A program made the position numbers and the translations under genes. A stretch of DNA of 64,000 nt from Cristatella mucedo (Eukaryota; Bryozoa; Phylactolaemata; Cristatellidae), in the NCBI GenBank assembly GCA_009760855.2, contig WPIO01000016.1, positions 5,291,001 to 5,355,000 on the forward strand, written 5' to 3'. Below the pieces are notes generated by a model. It was not told where the DNA came from, searched no databases, and saw only the letters and a list, made by a program, of their open reading frames with translations. Shown here one piece after another: positions 19,940-30,075 of this stretch (its first letter is position 1; the number at the start of each line of letters is the position of its first letter).

Positions 19940-20812
19940 AGAGGAGCAGGCCTTGATACCAAGTGTGCATGCAACATACAGCAGATTGCTCTCCCAAGCT
20001 ACCCTCTTGACGACACCCTTTCAACCTTTCAGTCTTGTCCTTGCAAATGGCTTGCTAAAACGAGAGACCCTGACATTGCCAAGGCTAGCAGTAAGCTAGC
20101 CTGCTGGGCTGCCTAGAGACATCATCACGTGTTCGGCATTCAGCACGTGTTCGGCATATCCTCGCGGGCGAAGTCGCACGTCGAAGTCAAAAGACATGCA
20201 CGTGAAGTGTCGTATGCCCACAGAGTATGCCCTAGTTTGTAATGTCCCCATGGAGTCTTTGTTTAATATCAATTAGACAACATTGCTCTGCGAAGCCAGT
20301 GAAAGTCAATAGCAACTCGCCAGCTTTTGCATCGAAGGCCCACTCCACGTGATTCCTACCGTGGGAATGACAGCACGAAATTAAGACACCTCCTTTAGGA
20401 TTCGTCCGGTTAAGATTCGTCTGACCGGGCACATCACTAGCTTGAGCTGGGCACCTCATTCTGCTTGTCATGCTGGGCGCCTCATTCTGCTACACCTGAC
20501 ACGGTACCGGTGAGGAGCGGCCAGTCTATTATCACAATGCTGCCAGTCTATCTAAGGCCGGTAAGGGAGTCTTTGTTATCGGTAGCTTATTATCGTTTAG
20601 CCATTTACTCTGTAGCCCCTCTTTCCTGTTCTTTCATCGCAGGCCATGCTGGACAACCTCCTTTCAGACAAACAGCAAGGGACATTTAGGCACAAGTTGT
20701 GAAAAGAAGCTGCATGCATGGAAAACCAAAATGGAAAGCCACTGCAGAACCTGTGAAAAACCGGCTGCAACCGGCAGAAGTGACGATTTTGAGTCAGAAA
20801 AGCTTGTGGCAC
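19940..20812. other. Intergenic, nothing recognised
   Basis: Short direct repeats such as 'gcgcctcattctgct' / 'gcacctcattctgct' at about 20450-20490 and a duplicated 'acgtgttcggcat' near 20130-20155. No gene. Confidence 0.4.
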
Positions 20813-21480
20813 GATGCTTAGCCTGGTGTGGTGTACTTCTGATTGGTAGGCTGGAGCCAGAGAATGAAGGGACCTACAAGTGATTGACAGAACTTTGAGG
20901 TAGATTGCTGCTTGATTGGAAGTCCAGTGCAGGTCGGATTTTGAGTGGCAGGTCTTCCGATTTCTGAGTCACACTTGGTTTGACCATAACTAGTTAATTG
21001 GTTTTTATCTTCATTCAATGTAAGAAAGTTTGCTGCCTCCAAGTGCGGATGTCATCACTACATACAGCAAGGGAGCTGAGAGAAGGAATTGAACATGCTG
21101 GAGGGCTGGGAGGGATCAAAGCAAAGATACAACTGAATGCCATCTTCACAGAGTTCAAAGTCTAGATTGTGCTTGGCGATCACATCGGCAAGAGGTAGAG
21201 TATAAACTTCGGAAAGAAGCAGACCGAGCACAGAGCCACGAGGTACCCCAGACTTTAGTGGTTCCTTAGATAACCTTGGTTTGTTCACATCAATAAATAC
21301 TCTGGAGTCTCCTATTGAGATAGAATCTGAACCATTGCTGTGCAGTGCCAGTGATGCCCAGGCGAGATAAGAGGCGCTCAAGAATTACGTGGTGATCAAT
21401 TGTATCAAATGCTACACTGCCGAAAGATGATCGAGCAACCCTCGTGAATGGAGCCCAGCGCTCCAATGACTCCAATAAAT
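20813..21480 (-). pseudogene. Degenerate LINE RT fragment
   Basis: The minus strand encodes recognisable family pieces: an AFDTIDHHVILERLLSRLGI segment, a SGVPRGSVLG segment, and YTLPLADVIAKHNL followed by a decayed catalytic block (CEDGIQLYL in place of YADDTQLYL). The frame is shifted and interrupted and a large part of the thumb region is deleted, so the copy is inactive. Confidence 0.85.
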
Positions 21481-21799
21481 CCACTCGATCCGCCCAGCCG
21501 TGCCAGTTGCTGGCCGGCCGACGTGACTCTCTGCTGCAGCAGCTGAGAGTCAATCTGAGACTAGCCGAAGGCAGCTGGAAGCTGTGTATTATATTCGATG
21601 ATGGATTCAGCAGCGATTGTCTCGGGTACAGGAATGCCGCTTCTACACATGGCTGCTCAAGCATGACTGACTGAGCAACTGATGCAACGACCGATATCCA
21701 TATATGAACTTGCTTTTCGGATACAAGACTTTGGACAGCCGTAGTTTTGCTGCTTGGCAGGCTGCATATTTTTATTTGCTCCTAGTGAGTAGTGAGTGG

Positions 21800-21950
21800 T
21801 ACGGCTGGTTTGGTCTAGCGGTTAAGGTGCTCGCCCTGACCAAGGTCTGACTGAGGTCGTAGGCTCGAGCCCCGAGGCATATGTGAAGTGCCTGAATAGA
21901 GATTAAGTTCTCTTGGGGTGCTAAATAAATGAATTGCATATGTATTATAT
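21800..21950 (+). mobile_element. tRNA-derived SINE, family II (LINE-like tail)
   Basis: Head 'ggtctagcggttaaggtgct' (A-box region), B-box-like 'gtaggctcgagccccgagg', then 'catatgtgaagtgcctgaat' and 'agagattaagttctcttggg', then a short AT-rich end. The last part is the same hairpin tail as in the LINE at 10113-10190, showing shared 3' ends. A TA/GA microsatellite follows immediately. Confidence 0.88.
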
Positions 21951-21965
21951 ATATATAGAGAGAGA

Positions 21966-22163
21966 GAGATGCAAAGGTTGGGGATGGACTGCACAGCTGC
22001 TCTGCCTAGGATAGTCTTTTAGTGAATAAAAAAAAATATATATATATATATATTTTTTTTTATTCAAAAAAAGTATATATATATATATATTATTTTTTTT
22101 TATTCACTAAAAGACTATCCTAGGCAGAGCAGCTGTGCAGTCCATCCCCAACCTTTGCATCTC
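21966..22163. repeat. Near-perfect palindrome with AT-rich centre
   Basis: Left arm 21966-22038 (starting 'gagatgcaaaggttgg') and right arm 22092-22163 (ending 'ccaacctttgcatctc') appear fully complementary by eye. The central part is A-run, TA-run and T-run sequence that also largely self-pairs. Transcribed, it would form an almost perfect 70-plus bp hairpin. Confidence 0.93.
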
Positions 22164-22565
22164 CGACCTTTGTGGCTACAATTCAGCCCCAGTCGTGTGG
22201 CAGCTGCTGCCCACTGAGTCGTGGGGGTCATTGGCATTAGATGAGAGATGAAATATGCATGACAGAATACTCGAAGGCTTGCCCAGTAGGCAGCCCCGGG
22301 CATGACTGCAGCTCTTTCTCCTCGCTTGTGCTCTGTCCAAATACTTTAAGGTCCTGACTATTTTGTTAAAGGTTCGGTCTGTAACTGACAATGGATGGCT
22401 TTGTTCCCCTTCCCTCTAGGAGCTCCGCCTCCGGTTGACCAGAGGAGGCCGAGCCAGGATCTTCATTTAAGGGTTCAAGACCAGCAAGATATTTTCTATT
22501 CAGGAGGCAGGACATGCAATTTAATTGAACAATAATAGCCGAAAAAGTCACAGCACCTATGCCAT

Positions 22566-22665
<100 letters not shown>

Positions 22666-23175
22666 GCACGGTGGTGGCTCATTGACTGGAAGTAGGACTT
22701 AATTTCGGAGTTCGTGGCACCCCCCCCCCCCAGTAGGTATAGGAGGCTGGTCCCAGGTTGCTGCGCCACCCCACCTCACCCCGTTCCACGGTTAATGCCG
22801 AATGCCCCCTGCCTACTCCCTGACTCCTGCTAATGCATCCAAAAACGTAATGCTTGAATTTGCATGGGATCACCACGTGATGTATGCATGCGGCTCAAGA
22901 GCCCTCATCAAGCCTTGACAGCCTGTGTATGAACAAATCGCAACGTACACGAATACAGATATAAAGCCATCTTTGTTTTCCGAACGTAAACATTTTGGTA
23001 CATCGGGTCATCAGTACCCAAGCCGGCCATTGCTGCTGCTGATTGCAGTGCAGGTAATTCCTAGCCAAGGAACGGTATCCTAGGCCTTCCAGCCTCCAGT
23101 GATAATCCACCTTCTCGAAAGAGCCACTTTTTAGCCTGATTGGTGACTCGAGTTGTCGCCAAGAGACAGGGGAAA

Positions 23176-23290
23176 TAATAATAACAGTAATAATAACAAT
23201 AATACATTCGTATAGCCTCCTCAGAGAACTTGATCTCTTTCTGGGTACTTAAAACATCCTGTAAATGAAGCGTGGAGGTCGAATGGTTAG
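23176..23290 (-). mobile_element. LINE/SINE-II tail fragment
   Basis: AATAATAA runs followed by 'agagaacttgatctctttct', the minus-strand family tail, and 'tcctgtaaatgaag' beyond. Confidence 0.7.
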
Positions 23291-23317
23291 TAGCAGCATG
23301 GTCAATGAGAAATAAGC

Positions 23318-23462
23318 GTAAGCCAGTGGTTAAGGCGCTTGCCCGACCAAGGTCAAGGTGAATGCATTTTATTACCTGGTTGTGGGCTCGAACCTCAGGC
23401 CATATGTGAAGCGCCTGAACAGATATTACATTATCTTAGGTCACTATACAAATTATTTATAT
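23318..23462 (+). mobile_element. SINE, family II
   Basis: Head 'agccagtggttaaggcgctt', then a 'gtgggctcgaacctcaggcc' B-box region, 'catatgtgaagcgcctgaac' and a diverged LINE-like tail. The tRNA part carries a short insertion compared with the copy at 21800. It abuts the reverse LINE fragment that follows. Confidence 0.82.
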
Positions 23463-23695
23463 ATAATAATAATAAGGCACTGGATAAAGCGCCCTCACAG
23501 AACTCCATCTCTTTCTAGGCGCTTTACATTTGCTGCAAAGGGAAATACAATTGAGTGATGAGTAATATCATGCTTGATAAACAACATGAATAACATGGTT
23601 AGGGGTGACATGCACAGGGTCAGCATGCATAAGCACATGAAGGACGAATCACAGAGACTCACTAAATGCTGTCCTAAATATATTTTTCAAGATGG
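23463..23695 (-). mobile_element. LINE 3' end, reverse orientation
   Basis: AATAATAATAAGG, then 'gcactggataaagcgccctc', then the hairpin tail complement and the 3' UTR including 'aacatggttaggggtgacat' and 'aaggacgaatcacag'. It matches the end of the 8401-10190 element and stops near the end of its coding frame. Confidence 0.88.
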
Positions 23696-24135
23696 TTAGA
23701 GGTGAATTGCACAGGGTTAGCCATGGTTGTTGCCAGTGCTATTTGTGTATATTTGTGACCTGCTAGTTTAAAGACCTTCAACAACTTGTTCAAAGAACTC
23801 AAACTTTCAAGAACTGTTAAATCACCTGGACTGTGACCTGCATAGAAGTTTTGCTGCTTCATTTAGCAGAAATCCCAAATATTCTACCAAGAACTTCATG
23901 CTGTGTCATCAGGCATATGTATGAAGCATCGCTTTCTGTTTGCTGCACTCTCTGGGTAAGGTTTGGCAGAGCTGACTGTTTTGTTGTAACATCAAAGGGA
24001 CACGCAAAGGTGAGCAAAGCACCGGTTTTGCTGTGACACCTCGTGAGACGTTCACTCTGCGAAGCAGCAGTACGGTGGGCGTCTTCGGCAGCCATAGCTT
24101 AGCGTGCGGCCATCTCTCTGGCAGTTCTCTAAGCT

Positions 24136-24136
<1 letters not shown>

Positions 24137-24179
<43 letters not shown>
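24137..24179. repeat. GA microsatellite
   Basis: Short pure (GA)n run. Confidence 0.95.
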
Positions 24180-24180
<1 letters not shown>

Positions 24181-26053
24181 TAGGAGTGTAGACCTAGGAT
24201 TGCAGCAATCTGAAAGTCGACCCCTGACCTTACCTTGACCTTACTGGGGCAGGTAAATACATTATATCTTAATCGCTAATCCTGTGGTTGAGTGTCACTG
24301 AAAAGACAGCAGTCCCTCAGTCCATTCGGGAAATGCATGCCAGCAGTGTTTTCAAATCACGAGTGCATATAGTGGCTGCTAGTGTGGCACCCAGTCAGCA
24401 AGCTGTCTAAAGCACCAGCGAAGTCAGCAGGGGGCCATTCCCCCATTCCCCACCAGTGGTTTTTCGGGGGTGCCGTGAGGAACAACCCTTTGGAAAACAT
24501 TTTTTTGCTCGCGAAAACTCGTCAAGTCCCTAGCGTTTTCTTATCTGGTTCGATTTTACTGCATCTTTCTTGCCCTTAACAACACTTCAGGGTACGTTTC
24601 TGCCTTCTCATTGCACAAACAGAGTCGATGTCAGGGTTGGATAGTTTTTTTTGGCATCAGCATATCGTATGGCAGAACCGTCACTATAGTAATAATACAT
24701 GCCGCTGGTGTATCCTTTAATGCACAGTACACAGCACTGCTTTAGTTCGGAATGAGTCCTGCCTCTGTGGTTGCTGTTGCTGGGGATCGTGGGTTTAACT
24801 TTCGTTTGACACGACCCTACTTTTTAAAACTTCTTTTTGGACCCATCTCTCTGGGATCTTTGGTGCTTCTGCTCAGGAGCCCGGCGCCCTGATTGATTGC
24901 TGCTCCATTTGCTCAGCCCTTTGCTCAAATGCTCTTGATAAGTGAGAGCACCATGCCTAGGTCATCTGACTTCACTTAAACTGAGCATGAGTGGGTACGT
25001 TGCAAGGTGCATCTGGCCGAGTGCTGTGCCGTTGAATCATCCAGGTAACTCGTGAGCACTAGCAGTGCGAGTTCTACCCTGTCCCAGCATGCTACAGTCG
25101 CCCGCCTGTATGACAGCTCAGCCGAATTGAACCCACAGCCACATGAAGATCCTTCAGGAGTGGTGAAGACCTTTTCTTTTGTCTGCCAGGTGCTGCGTTG
25201 ACTGGGTGTCAGGAGCTCTGCAACATCTAGTTTGGGGCAGCATAGAAGCAGCACAGTGCTGTACAGAGTCAACACCTCCTCAGCAAAATGAACTGCTCCT
25301 CTATTCTGAACCGTTTATTGCTCTATTCTGAACCGTTTATTGCTTACTGCTCCGTACTGGCCACCCAGTTTCTCTCTGCCTCTGTGTAGTCTCTCGTGCA
25401 ATTGACCTTGGCAGCTGCTGCCAGACCGACTGCCCACAGTGGGCGCCATGCCGGCCCGTATGCCCTCCGAAGACCCCAGACTGTGGGCACCCATGCCGGT
25501 TTCTGTTGGCGAAGTGCAGCTGCCTTGAGCCAACCGATAGCTGACCTTAGGGCCGATAGCTGACCTTGTGGGCTTGCACTGGTTAAAATCGACTTCGCCA
25601 GTCCAGACGAAGGGCAGGAGCTGACCGGTGAGGCACTCTGTCAGGCCTGTAGTGCTCTGTAAGGCCTGTAGTGCCTGAATCCTGGCACGGACATGCGGTA
25701 AGGGTAACACAGCTCGCTCGGATCAAAGCTAGACACGTGACAAGGGTTCCCGACTGGAAGCTGTCATTTGCAGACAACGGAAAGTCGAAGCTCCAGATGC
25801 CTTGTCAGAACTGCTGGAACCTAGACCTAGCCTCTGGCTCTGACGTGTGAATAACTTGGACTTTGATCTCGTCACTCAGCAGTCACCAGAAGAAGATAGT
25901 AGACCTGCCTAGGGCCATAGTTCGGGGCACCCACGCATGATGTGAATCGTGCGGATTTCGACTTTGTCAAAAGGGAGAACGGAATGGGGAAGGGGCTGCT
26001 GGCATGCCTTTAAGAAGGCCGGCTGACTAGCTGTGCAGGTGGCATAGGGCTGC
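24180..26053. other. Intergenic with small tandem duplications
   Basis: No gene recognised. Small direct repeats occur: a 22-bp unit twice at about 25301-25343 ('ctattctgaaccgtttattg'), 'ccgatagctgacctt' twice near 25535-25568, and 'aggcctgtagtgc' twice near 25645-25672. Confidence 0.45.
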
Positions 26054-26175
26054 ATCTCTGCATCTTTGTGCAAGTGGCTGCACTCTGCATCTCTGTGCAA
26101 GTGGCTGCACTCTGCATCTCTGTGCAAGTGGCTGCACTCTGCATCTCTGTGCAAGTGGCTGCACTCTGCATCTTT
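26054..26175. repeat. 27-bp minisatellite
   Basis: About four head-to-tail copies of a 27-bp unit beginning 'gtggctgcactctgcatct', nearly identical. Because 27 is a multiple of three, it gives a repetitive minus-strand frame (ECSHLHRDA repeats) that is unlikely to be a gene. Isolated unit fragments recur up to about 26345. Confidence 0.92.
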
Positions 26176-26824
26176 GCAGCAGCTATGGGACTGCAGGGGC
26201 TGCTGTAAGGCGGGCCTTTAAGACGGTTGACTGTGCTGCACTCTGCATCTCTGCCGATCGCTGACTGAGGAAGGGGCCTTTAAGACTGATGCACGGCTGA
26301 CTAGCTGTGCAGGTGGCAGGTGGCTGCACTCTGCATCTCTGCAGCAGCCTCCATCCTCAGTCAGCGATCGGTCGGCTCCCTTGAATTGCTGTTATACAAA
26401 TGCAAGGCAATTCCTATTAATATTATTAAAAGTATTAACAGCATTATTATTATTAGCATTATTGCATACACATGCAATGATGCTAATAATAATGTTATTA
26501 ATGCAATCCAGCTATCCGAAAACGAATCGGCGAAGCAGCATCTAATACCACTTGCGGCATTGCAAGCAATCTGCACTTTTTCTTTGCTCCGTCTAGGGTG
26601 GCTTCTGCAAAAGCATCTGCAAAAAAAGATAGCAACACTTTGACGGCCAAGATGGCCCAGCCTGTGGCAGCAGCTTCCATTTCTGCAGGGAAGCAGCTGG
26701 TGGCTTTGACCCGAAGTCCCACTGCTGACAAGACTCGTGGTGTGTACTGCTTGTGCAACGTTGCTGTTCGAGATAAGGAAATGAGCGTGAGACTGCTGGA
26801 GGGAGAAATAAGGGACTGAGTGAG

Positions 26825-26826
<2 letters not shown>

Positions 26827-26922
<96 letters not shown>

Positions 26923-27022
26923 AGACAGAGAGACAGAGACAGAGACAGAGAGACAGAGAGAGACAAAGACAGAGAGAGACAAAGACAGACAGACAGACAG
27001 ATAGACGGAGAGACTGAGTGAG

Positions 27023-27081
<59 letters not shown>

Positions 27082-27152
27082 AAGACAGAGAGAGAGAGAC
27101 AAAGACAGAGAGAGACAGAGACAGAGAGAGACAGACAGACAGACAGAGAAAC
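26827..27152. repeat. GA and GACAGA compound microsatellite
   Basis: Two long (GA)n blocks separated by GACAGAGACA/GACAAAGACA repeats and a duplicated 'gagactgagtgagaggcag' junction. It generates long Ser/Leu/Val frames on the minus strand that should not be annotated as proteins. Confidence 0.97.
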
Positions 27153-27606
27153 ATGGAGAGGGCAGAAACTGCTTCCAGTGGCTAAGTGAACAGTTGCATA
27201 TGTGCTCATCCTTCACCCTGTGTTCGATCCAGGCCTCTGGCCTAAAGGTGCGAGGCCAGGCAGGACGTAAGAGGAGTGCCCAGCACTGCATGTGGGCATG
27301 TGCGCGCATCCATACGCCAGCCAAAGCTCTGACTGGCTAGGAGCTAGCGAGCACGGCGTGACTCCGTGACATCCAGCTACGCCTGCCACGGTAGCTAACA
27401 GCCGTGCCCCGTGCGAGTGCTTTTTCCTTTGACTTTCGCTCGAGCAGATGACGCAAAGAGCAGGACGTTCTCGCTCAGACCGGCCGCACCGGTGAATAAG
27501 ATTGACAGGAAGGCGGGTAAGAGAGACAGCCGCTGCTCGCATCCTTGCCCAATCGCAGCTTTTGCATTTCACCATCGTCAACCTTCACACATCAGGTGTC
27601 GTCTCT

Positions 27607-27683
27607 CTCGACGACCTCTTGCTGACCTCTCGCTCGACGACCTTGTGCTGACCTCTCGCTCGACGACCTTGTGCTGACCTCTC
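27607..27683. repeat. 26-bp tandem repeat
   Basis: Nearly three copies of a 26-bp unit containing 'ctcgctcgacgaccttgtgc'. Confidence 0.88.
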
Positions 27684-27915
27684 ACTTTTGACCGAGTGGC
27701 CACGAGCCTAGAGCTCTAGAGCCTGTTTTCTGCAGAGCCGTTGCAGTTTGGCAATGGTACCGCACTTCGCCCCACATTTGCCAGCAAGGTGGTCTCGAGG
27801 TTTTTTGGAAAATCTTGAGGATGCCATTCATGCACATCCGCAGGGACCTCAACGGCTTGCATATCTACACGGATCGCCACCACGTCCACCCAGCCAACCA
27901 ACTATCTCCCCTCTC

Positions 27916-27942
27916 CAGTCGATGAATGTCATTCATCGACTG
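27916..27942. repeat. Perfect 13-bp hairpin
   Basis: CAGTCGATGAATG and its exact reverse complement are separated by one base. A (CAG)n run (about 27961-27994) follows shortly after. Confidence 0.9.
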
Positions 27943-27959
27943 CCCAGGACAGTGAAGGA

Positions 27960-27997
<38 letters not shown>

Positions 27998-28053
27998 CCA
28001 CCACTCTGCCAAAGCAGCGCGACCGGCGTGCTATTGAAATAAATAAAAAGAAA

Positions 28054-28212
28054 TGTAAATATAATTCATTTGCATGGCGCCCTAAGAGAATTTGATCTCT
28101 ATTCAGGCACTTCAGGTATGATGGGGAGGGCTCGAGCCCACGACCCCAGTTATCAAACACGTTCACTTTCACCTTGATCGGCCCAAGGGCCTTGACCACT
28201 GTGCCAAATTAG
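28054..28212 (-). mobile_element. SINE, family II
   Basis: Reverse-oriented: 'tataattcatttgcatggcg', tail complement 'agagaatttgatctctattc', 'gggctcgagcccacgacccc' and a diverged head. Confidence 0.85.
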
Positions 28213-28661
28213 TGCTGCTGTTGATCAAGTGTCATGTACCAACTCAACGGCCACCCTCTCTGTCGGCTTCACATTGGTGATGACCATTCTGTGTCAACTG
28301 TGACTGCCACATCCGGGCTAAGGCTGGCTGGCTTAGTCGTACTACTTCTGAGCAGCCTCTGCAGACGGCTGAGTACTGAGCCGAGTCACTGAGTATGTAG
28401 TGTCCAGCCGAGCTGCTGCTCAACCGTATGACTTGCAAGGTCAGTGGCCTGATGGGTTGTTCGTGGGAGGGTCGGTGACTGGGCTTCAATCGAATCTGGA
28501 AAGTAGCAGCTTGTTGCAACACTGAACTTTAGCCTAACTGCAGACTCAAGCAGCACGGCCAAGGCATCAGTGGCCACATGCCGTCTCACACGGACATATA
28601 CATGCTCAGTAAGTGCTTACCGAAAAACTTGCAAACCGACACAGGTTAACATAAATTAAAA

Positions 28662-28832
28662 TAAATCCTAGCTGATTAAACATCCTCGTTTTGTATAGCG
28701 ACAGAAGAGCCTTTACAGCTATCACCACCGCTTGCAGTGGCGATAAAGAATCGCCCACTGCAGGAATCGAACCCACGACCTCGGGACCGAGGTCGTGAAA
28801 GCAACCGCCTTACCTAGTGTGCCATCACGGCT
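28662..28832 (-). mobile_element. SINE, family I
   Basis: A well-preserved reverse copy from 'aatcctagctgattaaacat' through 'gaatcgaacccacgacctcg' to the head complement 'cctagtgtgccatcacggct'. Confidence 0.9.
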
Positions 28833-29035
28833 TGGGCCAGCTCTCACAGTCACAGCCATTTCTGCTGCTGCTGCTGGAGGATGAGGCCTCTGAGTCACAA
28901 CTTGTGACTCAGATCAGCCTTCGGATGAGCTGGGTTGCCTTATGCGTTTGGAAAAGGGTCTCCGACTACATAGCTGCAGTCTCTACATATCCAGTAAAGA
29001 AACAGTGCCGGCAATACTGTACTCGTGCACATCGA

Positions 29036-29130
29036 TAGCTACATAGGCTTTGAGTGCACCGTAGACAACGTCTGTGTAGCACCAACACAATCATTGTGGC
29101 TTTGTAGAGCTACATACATGGACATATTAC
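29036..29130 (-). repeat. Unclassified dispersed repeat, copy 2
   Basis: It contains 'ggctttgagtgcac' and 'tgtggctttgtagagctaca', matching (in reverse) 58697-58800. Its end runs directly into the TA microsatellite at 29131. Confidence 0.55.

Positions 29131-29193
<63 letters not shown>
29131..29193. repeat. TA microsatellite
   Basis: Pure (TA)n of about 60 bp. Confidence 0.97.
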
Positions 29194-29195
<2 letters not shown>

Positions 29196-29931
29196 CATGG
29201 CTTTTTATGACGGATTTTGCGGTTGTATAAGCTCAGTAATGCAAGCTGGGAGGTGTGTAATGCTATCGGTGTAATGTAATGTAATCCTACTTCACCTTCA
29301 CCACGTGCCGGTTAGTGAACAGAGTTTGTTGAAAGCTCTCCGGATCAGTTTCCCCACCCTCCCAACTGTCATGCTATAAATGTTACCTGGAAGCTGTAAG
29401 ATTTCCTCAGATCTCCCCAAACATGTTTGAAGGGCCTCAGTTCCTTAAAGCAGATGTCGACTGGTGGTTTATTTATGTTCAATTATCAAGATGGGGTCGG
29501 CTGTTGGGGCAGGGGCGGAAGGCTGATTGACCGATGAGTACTCATTCAACAGTGCACAGAGATGCCAGTGAACTTGGCCAAGTGCAGTTTGCAAGATTGC
29601 AAAAGTGCAGGTGACTTTCTAGGCACCATCTATGTAGCCAATTAGAATCAAGATGGCTTCTCTCGCAACGGAAATCTGCACCACGGGAAATGTTGCTTGG
29701 GCAAGCTAGGGTGGTTAGGGCAAGCAATCTTTGAGGCGTGGCGAAATCCCAAATGGCAACCAGCGCAGTGGTAGCCAGCTACGGCGAAGGTGATTCATGC
29801 ATTTGAAATATCGTTGCCTAATTCAAATGCTGATCAAAGGGGCAAAAAGTATGATGCATGGTGCTGTCGTTAGTGAGAGGGAGGTGAGTGAGAGGGAGAG
29901 AGAGAGAAGGGAATGGGGAGAGAGAGATAAA

Positions 29932-29933
<2 letters not shown>

Positions 29934-29979
<46 letters not shown>

Positions 29980-29983
29980 TACA

Positions 29984-30071
<88 letters not shown>
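29934..30071. repeat. TA microsatellite
   Basis: About 135 bp of (TA)n with a few 'catata/gtata' interruptions, preceded by GA-rich sequence (29870-29925). Confidence 0.97.

Positions 30072-30075
<4 letters not shown>

Noticed and set aside
26361-27324. Long minus-strand frames of 218-282 codons rich in Ser, Leu, Val and Cys
   Set aside because: They are translations of the GA/GACAGA microsatellite; no conserved sequence outside the repeat and open in all frames for that reason.
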